Shown here: in pieces, positions 51,920-60,800 of the stretch
Numbering within the stretch: position 1 is the stretch's first letter
Layout: each line of letters begins with the position of its first letter
Assembly: GCA_965227905.1 (NCBI GenBank)
Contig: OZ245780.1
Coordinates: 4,216,001 to 4,280,000, forward strand
Direction: 5' to 3'
Source of the DNA: CBDDHT01 sp965227905
Lineage (GTDB): Bacteria > Pseudomonadota > Alphaproteobacteria > Rhizobiales > Methyloligellaceae
DNA: 64,000 nucleotides
Made by a program: the position numbers and the translations under genes
Notes under the pieces: model-generated
Database searches by the model: none
Told to the model about the DNA's origin: nothing
What the model saw: the letters and a program-made list of their open reading frames with translations, nothing else

Positions 51920-52277
51920 CGCCTATGCGGAGACCGGCCGCGCCACCAGTAGCCCCCGCGAACTGGAAGCGTCACTTCTCCTGAAGTCCGCCGCCAATTT
52001 GCAGCGGATGAAAGAGGACTGGCTGGAAAGCAAACAGGATCTCGATGCGGCACTGCTCTTCAATCGCCGTCTTTGGACAGTGTTTGTCTCCTCGATGGCG
52101 GAAGAGGACAATCAGCTCCCCCTAGAGGTCCGCAACAATATCGCTTCTCTCGGCGCCTTCATTTTTCATCATACGATCACGATCCAGACCGAGCCTTCTC
52201 CTGACAAGCTCACCAGTTTGATCATGATCAATCGCGAGATTGCCGCCGGCCTTCAATCAGCGCCTGGCGAGCAATAG
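51903..52277 (+). CDS. flaF: Flagellar regulator FlaF
   Basis: 124 residues. AINAYAETGRATSSPRELEAS, ALLFNRRLWTVFVSSMAEED and LPLEVRNNIASLGAFIFHHT match FlaF, which binds flagellins and is needed for their secretion and synthesis, acting opposite to FlbT in Caulobacter. The start overlaps the end of flbT by 17 bp, so the two are translationally coupled. A terminator hairpin follows. Confidence 0.95.
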   Translation: MQEAINAYAETGRATSSPRELEASLLLKSAANLQRMKEDWLESKQDLDAALLFNRRLWTVFVSSMAEEDNQLPLEVRNNIASLGAFIFHHTITIQTEPSPDKLTSLIMINREIAAGLQSAPGEQ

Positions 52278-52312
52278 GTCCCCCATAAGACCTGACGTTA
52301 GTAATGCGTAGG

Positions 52313-52345
52313 AAAAGCCGCACCGGATCACCGGGGCGGCTTTTT
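52313..52345 (+). terminator. Rho-independent terminator of flbT-flaF
   Basis: AAAAGCCGC (52313-52321) pairs with GCGGCTTTT (52336-52344); an inner CCGG/CCGG pair strengthens the stem. TTTTT follows. Confidence 0.85.
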
Positions 52346-52400
52346 CATTGGGGCTTCCAATGATTGATTAGGTCTGAAGTCCACCCATCAATCTGCAGAT

Positions 52401-52480
52401 ATTCCGCACTTGATGCGGGATCCGGGACTATGACGAAAAGTGGTGCGGGATTGCCCTGGGCCCCGGATCAAGTCCGGGGC
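52401..52480. repeat. Second copy of the CCCGGATCAAGTCCGGG repeat
   Basis: The right half CCCCGGA-TCAAG-TCCGGGG (52461-52479), preceded by CCCTGGGC, matches the element at 30566-30652. The left half is a degenerate hairpin CCGCA-CTTGA-TGCGG (52404-52418). It lies between flaF and the convergent flgL. Confidence 0.7.
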
Positions 52481-52543
52481 ATGCTTCTCATTGTAAGGTA
52501 GGCCTGCATTCAACCAGAATTGCCTGGCCGGAGCGGCTTCAAT

Positions 52544-54040
52544 CTACAGGAAGTTCGTCAGAGACAACTGACTGAGGCTGGCAGTAACGCGCAGGCTCGC
52601 CTCGATCCGCCCCTGCAGCGCCAGGATCTGCGTGCTGACTTCATAAATATCGGCAACCTCCGAATCGGCGACCAAACCCTCGAGGAGCACATTGTTAGCG
52701 TCGTGTCGCTCCGATGCCTTGCTCATCGTTGTCTTGGAAATTGAGAGTTCGGTGACAATCTGGTCGACGGATTGAGTACCCGCAGGAAAACTCAGTGCAT
52801 TCGAAGCCCGTTGTGTCAGTTCGTTATAGCGATCTTTGGCAGCCGTATCGGTTGCGGAGAAGGTTTCTACTGTAATGGCCGCCAATTGCTTGATCGTTGT
52901 CGTCAACGCTTGCTCGTTGGCGCGCGCACCGATCGCAACCGTAATGGCATCATCGGCGCGGACAATTTGTGACTCGCGCGCCGAACTGGTGGAGACCTCG
53001 CCTTCATACCAGAATACGGTGTTCGCCGTCGTCGCGTCGACAAGCGCCGTTGCGGAAGAGAAAGGCGGTCCATCAACCCGTTGCGGCGGATTAGCGGAAT
53101 CGAAGTCGAAGAAATTATCGGCAGCTTCAATGGCAGACGCCGCGCTCAAGCTGCGCGAGGCTTCATCTTGAACGACTTGATCGAGCGCCGTACGAAAGTT
53201 GGCTGCCGTTGTCGCCTCATCGACACCGATCGTGAATTCACCGGCTCCTGCCACGCCTGTAGTCGCCGTCAGAGTGACACTCGTCTGTGTCCCATCGGGT
53301 AGATCAAATGTCAGACTCAGAGTCTCGCCATCGTTTGGCAAGGTGGCGGTGAACGTAACGTCCACTGTTGCAGGCGCACCGGCAGGACCAGCCACGGTTG
53401 TTCCTGTCAGTGTCGATCCAACTGACGACAATTTGAAGCCAAATGGATGACCGGCAACGTCTTCTGAGATACTGGACGTTGCAACGGCGACAGCCGGAAG
53501 CGTCAACCGCCCTCTCCCATCGGCCCCGAGATCTGCGTCGCGGCGCTCGCTGACGATTTGCTTGAAACCGGCCTGCGCTCCAGCACCGTCGAGAATTTCG
53601 GACGCCGGCCGCACAGGCTGGGCTTCCGTATCCCGGCCAGCAAAAAGATAGCTGCCATTGATCTGCTGGTTGAGGAGAGAAACAGTCTCATCGAACTTGG
53701 CGGCAACCTGACTTTGATAGATCGTCTGTCCACCTGCATGCAATTCGAACCCAGTCGCCAGCGCGTCGGTTTTCGCTTCCGTTCCAATCTCGCGGAGCCG
53801 CTCCAGCGACTGGACCAGCACATCGATGCGAACATCGGCATGGGAGATTGACCGCTGATAACTGTCCAATTGGCTCAGTTCAGAGCGGAACGACAAGATC
53901 TGCGAACGGTCTGTCCCCAGATCTCCGTAACTCGAAACCTTCTTCTGGGTGGCGAGTTGGTTCTGCAGATCGCTAAGCAAGTCCCGGCTATCCGCAATGC
54001 TGCGGGAAAGACCGATGTTTGGTGAGACCAGGGAAATCAT
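52544..54040 (-). CDS. flgL: Hook-associated protein 3 (hook-filament junction protein) FlgL
   Basis: 498 residues; E. coli FlgL has 317. The flagellin-like coiled ends are clear (MISLVSPNIGLSRSIADSRD, LLSDLQNQLATQKKVSSYGD; end DIYEVSTQILALQGRIEASL). The central insert at about 200-330 contains a beta-rich part (VDVTFTATLPNDGETLSLTF, FTIGVDEATTAANFRTALDQ) in the same style as the flagellin modules. It lies 11 bp after flgK on the same strand, so flgE-flgK-flgL are read in order. Confidence 0.93.
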   Translation of the reverse strand: MISLVSPNIGLSRSIADSRDLLSDLQNQLATQKKVSSYGDLGTDRSQILSFRSELSQLDSYQRSISHADVRIDVLVQSLERLREIGTEAKTDALATGFELHAGGQTIYQSQVAAKFDETVSLLNQQINGSYLFAGRDTEAQPVRPASEILDGAGAQAGFKQIVSERRDADLGADGRGRLTLPAVAVATSSISEDVAGHPFGFKLSSVGSTLTGTTVAGPAGAPATVDVTFTATLPNDGETLSLTFDLPDGTQTSVTLTATTGVAGAGEFTIGVDEATTAANFRTALDQVVQDEASRSLSAASAIEAADNFFDFDSANPPQRVDGPPFSSATALVDATTANTVFWYEGEVSTSSARESQIVRADDAITVAIGARANEQALTTTIKQLAAITVETFSATDTAAKDRYNELTQRASNALSFPAGTQSVDQIVTELSISKTTMSKASERHDANNVLLEGLVADSEVADIYEVSTQILALQGRIEASLRVTASLSQLSLTNFL

Positions 54041-54051
54041 CAGTTAGACCT

Positions 54052-55926
54052 CTAGATCTGGAGCAGTATCTGCATCAATTCGTCGACAGCCTGAATGATC
54101 CGGGCATTGGCCGCATACGACGTCTGCAGATTGATCAGGTCGGTGAGTTCGGCGTCCGTATCGACACCGACTTCGTCGTCGAAGCGAATCTGCAAAGCCT
54201 GCAACGCCACGTCTCGCGCTGCCTTCTCTCTTTGCGCGCCTTCGACCTTGCCGGTTTGCTCGGCAATGACGCGATCGGCAAACGCGGTGATCGTCGTCTG
54301 GACCGGATTTTGCGTGGATCCGATGCCTGATGCGGGCGAGAACGTAAACGTCCTCTCGGACAGGCGCGCGAAGAGCTCGACCGGCCTGTCCGGATCGCCC
54401 AAAGGTGTCACGGGCGACGTCGAATGACGGACAAGCAGCTCGTTGTCCTGCTGGACGAGACTATTGACCGAGATCCTGGAGGCAAAGCCGAGTTTTTGGG
54501 AACCACCATCGAGACTGGCCGTATAAGCTTGCGGCGAGAATCCACCGTCTATGAACAGCGGCAGCCCAAGGCCAGCATCTTGCACGGCCGTTGCTGTCAC
54601 CGTTGCCGATACGGCGGTGATGTCGGTCGTGCCGATCGCGCCATCGTCGAGGAACCTCAGGGTCGTACCGGCCGGATTCGAGACCGTAACGCCTGTTCCA
54701 AGCGCGGTGTCGATGGCGGTTGCAGCCGCGGCAACGCCGCCTGAAAAATCGATGCCGATGACCGTATCGTTGGGATCGGTTGTAACATCGTTCGACAGCG
54801 GCAGCTGGGATGCGTCATCGACACGGATGATCGTAACGGTCTGCGACGTTCCCGGAGGCGTCGTCGTGTAGGTTACGCTGACCGGATTGCCCGGCTGAAG
54901 CGCTGCGACGTCGACGTCGAAGCCTTGTGCCGCGCCCACTGTGGCAGCGACTCCCTGAACCTCACTATTAGACAGCGCCAGTGCCAGACCATGGGCCAGC
55001 TCGTCCAACTGGGCCTGCGCCTCGACAAGAACATTGTCACGCAGATCGACAAGAGCGCCGATCCGGCCAGTCGTCAGACCATTGTTCTGAATGAGGTCTA
55101 TCGTAAAGCCACCACTGGACTCGAGAGTGATTGTCCCGACGCTGCGATCGGCAGCGTTCCCGCTATAGAGGGACGTTGCCGTTATGTCACCGCGTTGATC
55201 AAAGGACAGCGTCACCGGGCTGTTCCCAAGCAAGGTATTGCCGGAACGGCTCACGATCGAAACGGAACCATCTGGCTGCTCGGTCACATTGATCTCGATA
55301 AACTGAGAGATCTGACCGATAAATTTGTCGCGCTCATCCAGCAGATCGGCTGATGGTGTGTTCGACACGGCACCGAGAGCAAACTGCCTGTTTATGTCCG
55401 ACAGAGACTGAAGAGCGGAGTTCAGCTCGCCGACATCTGCGGCGATGGTGTTCTCCGTCAGTTGACGCAACGATTGAATGTCACCGGATAGCTGCCGCAA
55501 TTGTTGGGCAAGTGCTTCGGCATCGCCGACAACCTGAGTCCGAGTCGCGAATGAGTCCGGGGCACTTGTCAGCTCCTGGAGTGATCCGGCAAAACCATCC
55601 ACAAGCGTGTCAAGTGAGTTTGCTGCACCCGGGGCGCCAAACAATTGGTCGAGACGCTCGAGAAACTGATGGCGCACATCGGCATTGTTGAATGCCGCTG
55701 TCTCGGTCCAGATCTGACCTTGCAGAAACGTATCGACCGTGCGCTGCAGCTCGACGCCGGTGATACCGACCTGGGTACCATTGTCGAGAAGTCGAACCGG
55801 CTGAAGCGATTTCTTCGTATAGCCAGCTGTGTCGGCATTGGCGATGTTCTGCGCAACGACATCCAGGGAGCGCTGGGTCAGATTGAGCCCCTGATTGGCT
55901 GTCGACAGTACTGATCCTAATCCCAT
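54052..55926 (-). CDS. flgK: Hook-associated protein 1 FlgK
   Basis: 624 residues. GLGSVLSTANQGLNLTQRSL, DVVAQNIANADTAGYTKKSL and the C-terminal DLINLQTSYAANARIIQAVD are the FlgK signatures. It is the first junction protein between hook and filament. The middle has a calcium-binding-like FlgK/hook domain. The ATG at 55926 lies 79 bp after the flgE stop. Confidence 0.96.
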   Translation of the reverse strand: MGLGSVLSTANQGLNLTQRSLDVVAQNIANADTAGYTKKSLQPVRLLDNGTQVGITGVELQRTVDTFLQGQIWTETAAFNNADVRHQFLERLDQLFGAPGAANSLDTLVDGFAGSLQELTSAPDSFATRTQVVGDAEALAQQLRQLSGDIQSLRQLTENTIAADVGELNSALQSLSDINRQFALGAVSNTPSADLLDERDKFIGQISQFIEINVTEQPDGSVSIVSRSGNTLLGNSPVTLSFDQRGDITATSLYSGNAADRSVGTITLESSGGFTIDLIQNNGLTTGRIGALVDLRDNVLVEAQAQLDELAHGLALALSNSEVQGVAATVGAAQGFDVDVAALQPGNPVSVTYTTTPPGTSQTVTIIRVDDASQLPLSNDVTTDPNDTVIGIDFSGGVAAAATAIDTALGTGVTVSNPAGTTLRFLDDGAIGTTDITAVSATVTATAVQDAGLGLPLFIDGGFSPQAYTASLDGGSQKLGFASRISVNSLVQQDNELLVRHSTSPVTPLGDPDRPVELFARLSERTFTFSPASGIGSTQNPVQTTITAFADRVIAEQTGKVEGAQREKAARDVALQALQIRFDDEVGVDTDAELTDLINLQTSYAANARIIQAVDELMQILLQI

Positions 55927-56005
55927 GACACGAACCGCTTGGTCAGGCGGGGCTCGGAGGCCGACGCAACACTTTGCGGCCCTCGAGATCCACTGTTGTT
56001 ACGCT

Positions 56006-57739
56006 TTACCGCACGATATTCAGTGCTTCCTGCAGCATCTCTTCAGCGGTCGAAATGACCCGCGTATTCGCTGCATATGCTTGCTGTGTGACGATCAACT
56101 TCGAGAACTCATCCGCGATATCCGTATTCGAACCTTCAAGCGCGGAGCCAACAACGGCGCCGAATGCTCCAAGGATCGGTGAACCGGATTCCGTGGTTTC
56201 TCGAAATGCACCACCACTCGTTTTCGCGAGACCGTTGTCTCCGTTGAAACTGGCTAGGACGACCTCGGCGAGATCTACTGTCCGACCATTCGTATAAGTG
56301 GCAACGATCCGGCTATCTTGAGAGACGGTCACGCCCGTCAGTTCACCGGCGGCAAAACCATCCTGGTTAACCTCTGTGACACTGGCGGTGCCGGACGAGT
56401 CAGCAAACTGGGTGATGCCACTTGAGCCGTGATTCAACAGGATATTGCCGAGATTGTTTCCGTTGACGGTCAGATTGTTGATCGTCAGATTGGTGACGGC
56501 TGGGTTCAACTGGCCGTTGGTTCCGAAAACATAACTCTGCCCGACATTGGTCCATGCGGTGTTGGTGCCTGTGGCATTGGAATCGCTGAGATAGAAGAGA
56601 TTCCATGTGTCAGCACCGCCTGTTGTCGCCGGATTTACTGTACCCGCCGTCATGCCAAGGCCGGTGATCGCGGCTGCATCACCAGCAACCGTGAACGCTG
56701 TCGACACATCATCGCCCACAATCTGAAGCGATGAACCCTGTGCGCTGGCTGTAACCAGGTTGCTCAGAGTTGCCGTGCCATTGATGGCATTGACGAGATC
56801 GGTCAGCGTGTTGACCTCGCCGGCACCCGTACCGATTGTGAAGTCATAGTCGGTTCCACCGACTGTCAGACGGAACAGGTCGTTCGTTCCCGCACCATCG
56901 TTAAAGCCGGCTATACCTGCACCAAGATCGGCTACGTTACCGATGGCTCCACCGGTTTGTATCGCCGGCACGCTACCATTCCCGATCTTGGCCCAACGCA
57001 ACTGAACATCAACTGCATTACCCGTTGAATCGAACGTCGTGACCGAACCACCTGACAAGGAGTCGGCAATGAAGGTGGTGGCATCGTTCGCCTGGATGAC
57101 CCCATCGCCAGTTGCCACGCCATTGGTGGTCGGATCGTTCGCGTAGGATGACGCGACCAGCAACTCGCTATTGGCGACAGACGTATCCGTGTCGCCGGTC
57201 AGTGGAAAACTGGCAAGGTTGGCCCGATAATCGATCCGTGTTGTTGCACTCGCCGGAATGAAGTCATTCGTCACGCGAATGGTATCCGGCACACTTCCCG
57301 TTGTGTTATTCGTTACTGGATCAATCGGCAGGCCCTTCAGGTAGTAGCCGGCCGAATTTACAAGGAACCCATTGCGGTCGAACTCAAAATCACCGCGCCT
57401 TGTGTACAAGTTCTGAGAGTCGATAACCGGGAGACCATCGACCGTTTCCGACGCTTCGCCGACGATGAAGTAACCGTCGCCATTAATGGCCATATAGGTA
57501 TCAACCGACTCGTTGGTGATATCCCCCTGGATCGTGTTGGTTGGCCGTGAAAACGCATTTACAACACCGAGAGCCTGCTGCGTTGCAGGGCTGTCGGGAA
57601 CAAAGTCTGCAAAAGAAACATCACTACGCTTGTAAGCAACAGTTTGCGAATTGGCGATATTGTCCGAAATACGCTCTAGCGAAAAAGATTGCGCCCTGAG
57701 CCCGGTGATCGCCGTGGTCATCGCACCGAAAATACCCAT
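56006..57739 (-). CDS. flgE: Flagellar hook protein FlgE
   Basis: 577 residues from ATG 57739 with GGAG nine bases upstream. The N-terminal rod motif SLERISDNIANSQTVAYKRS and C-terminal FSKLIVTQQAYAANTRVIST are typical. The enlarged middle holds a module (about 255-340) with DYDFTIGTGAGEVNTLTDLV and NAINGT that resembles those of the flagellins. A sigma-54-type promoter lies upstream at 57810-57824. Hook completion normally releases the late regulatory steps involving FlbT and FlaF. Confidence 0.95.
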   Translation of the reverse strand: MGIFGAMTTAITGLRAQSFSLERISDNIANSQTVAYKRSDVSFADFVPDSPATQQALGVVNAFSRPTNTIQGDITNESVDTYMAINGDGYFIVGEASETVDGLPVIDSQNLYTRRGDFEFDRNGFLVNSAGYYLKGLPIDPVTNNTTGSVPDTIRVTNDFIPASATTRIDYRANLASFPLTGDTDTSVANSELLVASSYANDPTTNGVATGDGVIQANDATTFIADSLSGGSVTTFDSTGNAVDVQLRWAKIGNGSVPAIQTGGAIGNVADLGAGIAGFNDGAGTNDLFRLTVGGTDYDFTIGTGAGEVNTLTDLVNAINGTATLSNLVTASAQGSSLQIVGDDVSTAFTVAGDAAAITGLGMTAGTVNPATTGGADTWNLFYLSDSNATGTNTAWTNVGQSYVFGTNGQLNPAVTNLTINNLTVNGNNLGNILLNHGSSGITQFADSSGTASVTEVNQDGFAAGELTGVTVSQDSRIVATYTNGRTVDLAEVVLASFNGDNGLAKTSGGAFRETTESGSPILGAFGAVVGSALEGSNTDIADEFSKLIVTQQAYAANTRVISTAEEMLQEALNIVR

Positions 57740-57809
57740 CCGTACATCTCCTAGACTGACTCCGGCGTCATCAACGCGCCGGACGCAACTGAACCCTGCC
57801 AATCTAGGA

Positions 57810-57824
57810 GCAAGGAAGAGGCCA
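57810..57824 (-). promoter_or_regulatory. Sigma-54 promoter of flgE
   Basis: On the minus strand TGGCCTCTTCCTTGC carries GG and GC 12 bp apart and the full TTGC; only the AC of TGGCAC differs. Transcription would begin near 57798, leaving a 60-base leader before ATG 57739. Confidence 0.6.
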
Positions 57825-58015
57825 GTTCGATTTTTCTATATTTTTCAATTGATTAACTATTTAAAAACCACAAAAAAGCGGACATTTGCCTGGCAAGATG
57901 TGCCTGAGCCGGCAATTCTTGCCTGTCAATTCGGGACTGACAGGCAGATCTTGCGACAGGCAGCCGAAATCAATTAGTGTCGCGCGCGGTTCTGTTCTCT
58001 CAGCCCGGAGCGCTT

Positions 58016-58861
58016 ATGAAATTCTCAGGTACGCAATCCTATGTCGCCACGGAGGACCTTCGTGTCGCGATCAATGCAGCGATTACGCTAGAGCGCCCGC
58101 TTCTCGTTAAAGGCGAGCCTGGCACCGGTAAGACAGTACTCGCACATGAGGTTGCAAACGCGATTGGCGTTCCGCTCCTCGAATGGCACATCAAGTCGAC
58201 GACAAAAGCGCAACAAGGCTTGTACGAGTATGACGCGGTCAGCCGTCTGCGGGATTCCCAGCTTGGCGATCCGCGCGTCGAGGAAATTTCCAACTACATC
58301 AAGCGCGGCAAGCTATGGGATGCCTTCGAAGCGCCGAAGCGACCGGTTCTGCTGATCGATGAAATCGACAAAGCCGATATCGAATTTCCGAACGATCTTC
58401 TGCAGGAACTCGATCGCATGGAGTTCTTCGTCTACGAGACCGGTGAAACGGTGCAGGCCAAAGAACGACCAATCGTGATCATTACGTCAAACAACGAAAA
58501 GGAGCTGCCTGACGCATTCCTCAGGCGTTGCTTCTTCCACTACATCAAGTTTCCCGATCCGGATACGATGGAAGAGATCGTCGAAGTCCACTTTCCCGGT
58601 CTGAAAAATCGCCTCGTTTCCGAAGCCTTGAAACGGTTTTACGAGCTTCGCGACGTGCCGGGCCTGAAAAAGAAGCCGTCGACATCGGAACTTCTCGACT
58701 GGATCAAGTTGCTCCTGAATGAGGATGTCAGTCCCGAGACACTACGGGAGAAAGATCCGCGAAAGATGATTCCGCCTTTGCACGGAGCCCTGCTGAAAAA
58801 CGAGCAGGATGTCCATCTCTTTGAACGGTTGGCATTCATGGCCCGAAGAGATGGTTCTTAA
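58016..58861 (+). CDS. MoxR-family AAA+ ATPase
   Basis: 281 residues from ATG 58016 (CGGAG five bases upstream). Walker A GEPGTGKT (33-40), Walker B VLLIDEIDKAD, sensor 1 IITSNNEKELPDAFLRRC with the arginine finger region. This exact subtype is usually followed in Alphaproteobacteria by a CoxE-like VWA protein, with which it works in metal or cofactor insertion. Here the downstream genes are a tiny membrane peptide and the YcjX-like pair, so the usual partner is missing from this position. Confidence 0.93.
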   Translation: MKFSGTQSYVATEDLRVAINAAITLERPLLVKGEPGTGKTVLAHEVANAIGVPLLEWHIKSTTKAQQGLYEYDAVSRLRDSQLGDPRVEEISNYIKRGKLWDAFEAPKRPVLLIDEIDKADIEFPNDLLQELDRMEFFVYETGETVQAKERPIVIITSNNEKELPDAFLRRCFFHYIKFPDPDTMEEIVEVHFPGLKNRLVSEALKRFYELRDVPGLKKKPSTSELLDWIKLLLNEDVSPETLREKDPRKMIPPLHGALLKNEQDVHLFERLAFMARRDGS

Positions 58862-59061
58862 ATTTGCAATATCAGCGCACTAGCGCGTTTACTTAAGAAT
58901 TGAACTCAACATAAAGCCTGTCCGAAATCCGGCCTCAGCCGGGATGAACCAACGATGAACGGCGGCTTCAAATCCGGTTCAGTGCCACTTCGCTAACCTG
59001 CCGACAAATGGGGCAAAACTGACGACGGAGATGCGTCAGCCCCGGCGACAGGGAGTGCGCA

Positions 59062-59163
59062 ATGAACCATGATGTCCTACGTGGCATGATGCTGATAGCA
59101 ATGATCTATGCGTTGCTTGCCGCATCGACCGTGATGACCACGTTTTTGACCTTTCCCTTCTAA
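59062..59163 (+). CDS. 33-residue single-span membrane peptide, unknown
   Basis: ATG 59062 follows AGGGAG at 6-base spacing. The peptide reads MNHDVLRGMMLIAMIYALLA then ASTVMTTFLTFPF, one hydrophobic helix with a short N-terminal polar part. A perfect 12-bp hairpin stands just past the stop (59175-59214). No family is known to me. The strong ribosome-binding site, the uninterrupted membrane helix and the hairpin support a real gene. Confidence 0.6.
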   Translation: MNHDVLRGMMLIAMIYALLAASTVMTTFLTFPF

Positions 59164-59174
59164 GACTGTGACAA

Positions 59175-59214
59175 GGATGAGGCGATTGCCGTCGATCGAT
59201 CGATCGCCTCATCC
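59175..59214. terminator. Terminator-like hairpin after the 33-residue peptide
   Basis: GGATGAGGCGAT (59175-59186) pairs perfectly with ATCGCCTCATCC (59203-59214) around a 16-base loop containing ATCGATCGATCG-like repeats. No T-run follows. Confidence 0.5.
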
Positions 59215-59339
59215 AATGACATGTCAGCCCTTTACCGTCCGCATTCACGCCACTTGATTTTGTTGCAGCATCCCTGCTTGCGTGGGATGCAGATGCATCG
59301 TCTCCGATATGGCGATGCGCATGCAATGAAAGACGCCCC

Positions 59340-60800
59340 GTGAAACTTCGAGATTTAGCCGAGCAAGCTCAAAGCGCGCTCGAAAAAGCCGGCGCAAAGG
59401 CCGGTGATCTTATGCAGCCGACCATCCGACTGGGGGTGACGGGTCTTGCACGCGCGGGCAAGACGGTTTTCATTACGGCGCTCATCCACAATCTGCTTGC
59501 GGGAGGCCGGCTTCCGTTTTTCGGGCCCTGGGCGGAGGGGCGCATCCGGCGTGCCTATCTCGAGCCCCAGCCGGACGATGCCGTACCGCGTTTCGACTAT
59601 GAACGGCATTTGAGCGATCTGAAGAGCGATCCGCCGACCTGGCCGGAAAGTACCCGTCAACTCGCCCAACTCCGCCTGACCATTGAATTCGAACCGGTAA
59701 GCTTCCTGAAGCGTCGCCTTGGGCAGGACCGCTTGCACGTCGATATCATCGACTATCCGGGGGAATGGCTGCTTGATCTGGCCCTCCTGGACCAGAGTTT
59801 CGAGGAATGGGCAGAGTCCACTCTCTCCATGTGGGCGAAACGCATGACGCCCGGTGCCCAGGCTTGGAACGAGGCCATTTCAAAAGTCGATCCGTCCGCA
59901 CCGGCAGATGAAGCGACGGCAACAGATCTGGCCTCGACTTATCGTGACGCTCTGAGTGATGTACGCCAAGACCCTGATGCCCCTCTTATCGTCGCACCCG
60001 GTCGCTTCCTGATGCCCGGTGAATTGGAAGGATCACCAGCCCTCACCTTTGCGCCCTTGCCGCCAGTCGCCAAGGCCGGAACACCGTCCAACACTCTGTG
60101 GGCAATGATGGAACGTCGATATGAGTCCTATAAGGCTCATGTCGCAAAGCCCTTTTTTCGGGATCACTTTGCGCGACTGGATCGTCAGATCGTTCTTGTC
60201 GACGCACTGTCAGCGCTCAATCGCGGCCGGGACGCAACTGATGAGCTCGGTGCCATGCTGGCCCGTATTCTGGCGACGTTCCGTCCAGGGTCCCGAAGCT
60301 GGCTGGCGCCTATTCTCGGCCGCCGGATCGATCGTGTGGTCTTTGCTGCAACGAAGGCCGATCACCTGCACCATGAGAGCCATGACCGTCTCGAGGCCAT
60401 TCTTGGACGCTTGACACAGAAGGCGATTGCCAGAGCGGAACGCAAGGGTGCAGAGGTGCGTGTCGTTGCCATGGCCGCCTTGCGGACCACGCGCGAAGGA
60501 AAGGTTCGGCATAATGGCGAGGAACTCGCCTGCATTCTGGGATACCCCATGGCCGGTCAGACGATTGCCGGAGAAACCTTCGACGGCGAAACCGAAGCGG
60601 CAATCTATCCCGGTGAATTGCCGGAAGACCCCGACGACGCGCTTGCACATACCGGGGTTGGCCTGGAAGGTGGAGACTGGCAGTTCGTAAGATTCCGGCC
60701 GCCCCGGATCGAACATGATATTGCAGGCCAGCCGATTGCGCTGCCCCACATCCGGCTGGACCGCGCTCTTGAAGTTCTGCTCGCGGACAAGCTCTCATGA
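59340..60800 (+). CDS. ycjX: YcjX-like P-loop protein (DUF463)
   Basis: 486 residues. Walker A GLARAGKTVFITALIHNLL near residue 37, then GRLPFFGPWAEGRIRRAYLE, LHVDIIDYPGEWLLDL (a Walker B-like segment) and VFAATKADHLHHE (a NKxD-like TKAD), as in the DUF463 GTPase-like family. The E. coli gene belongs to the phage-shock regulon with ycjF; function unknown. Overlaps the next gene by four bases (ATGA). No Psp gene is visible nearby. Confidence 0.92.
   Translation: MKLRDLAEQAQSALEKAGAKAGDLMQPTIRLGVTGLARAGKTVFITALIHNLLAGGRLPFFGPWAEGRIRRAYLEPQPDDAVPRFDYERHLSDLKSDPPTWPESTRQLAQLRLTIEFEPVSFLKRRLGQDRLHVDIIDYPGEWLLDLALLDQSFEEWAESTLSMWAKRMTPGAQAWNEAISKVDPSAPADEATATDLASTYRDALSDVRQDPDAPLIVAPGRFLMPGELEGSPALTFAPLPPVAKAGTPSNTLWAMMERRYESYKAHVAKPFFRDHFARLDRQIVLVDALSALNRGRDATDELGAMLARILATFRPGSRSWLAPILGRRIDRVVFAATKADHLHHESHDRLEAILGRLTQKAIARAERKGAEVRVVAMAALRTTREGKVRHNGEELACILGYPMAGQTIAGETFDGETEAAIYPGELPEDPDDALAHTGVGLEGGDWQFVRFRPPRIEHDIAGQPIALPHIRLDRALEVLLADKLS

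Noticed and set aside
57877..57920. Second sigma-54-like motif upstream of flgE (GGCACATCTTGC on the minus strand)
   Set aside because: GG and GC are 10 bp apart instead of 12; the motif at 57810-57824 has correct spacing.
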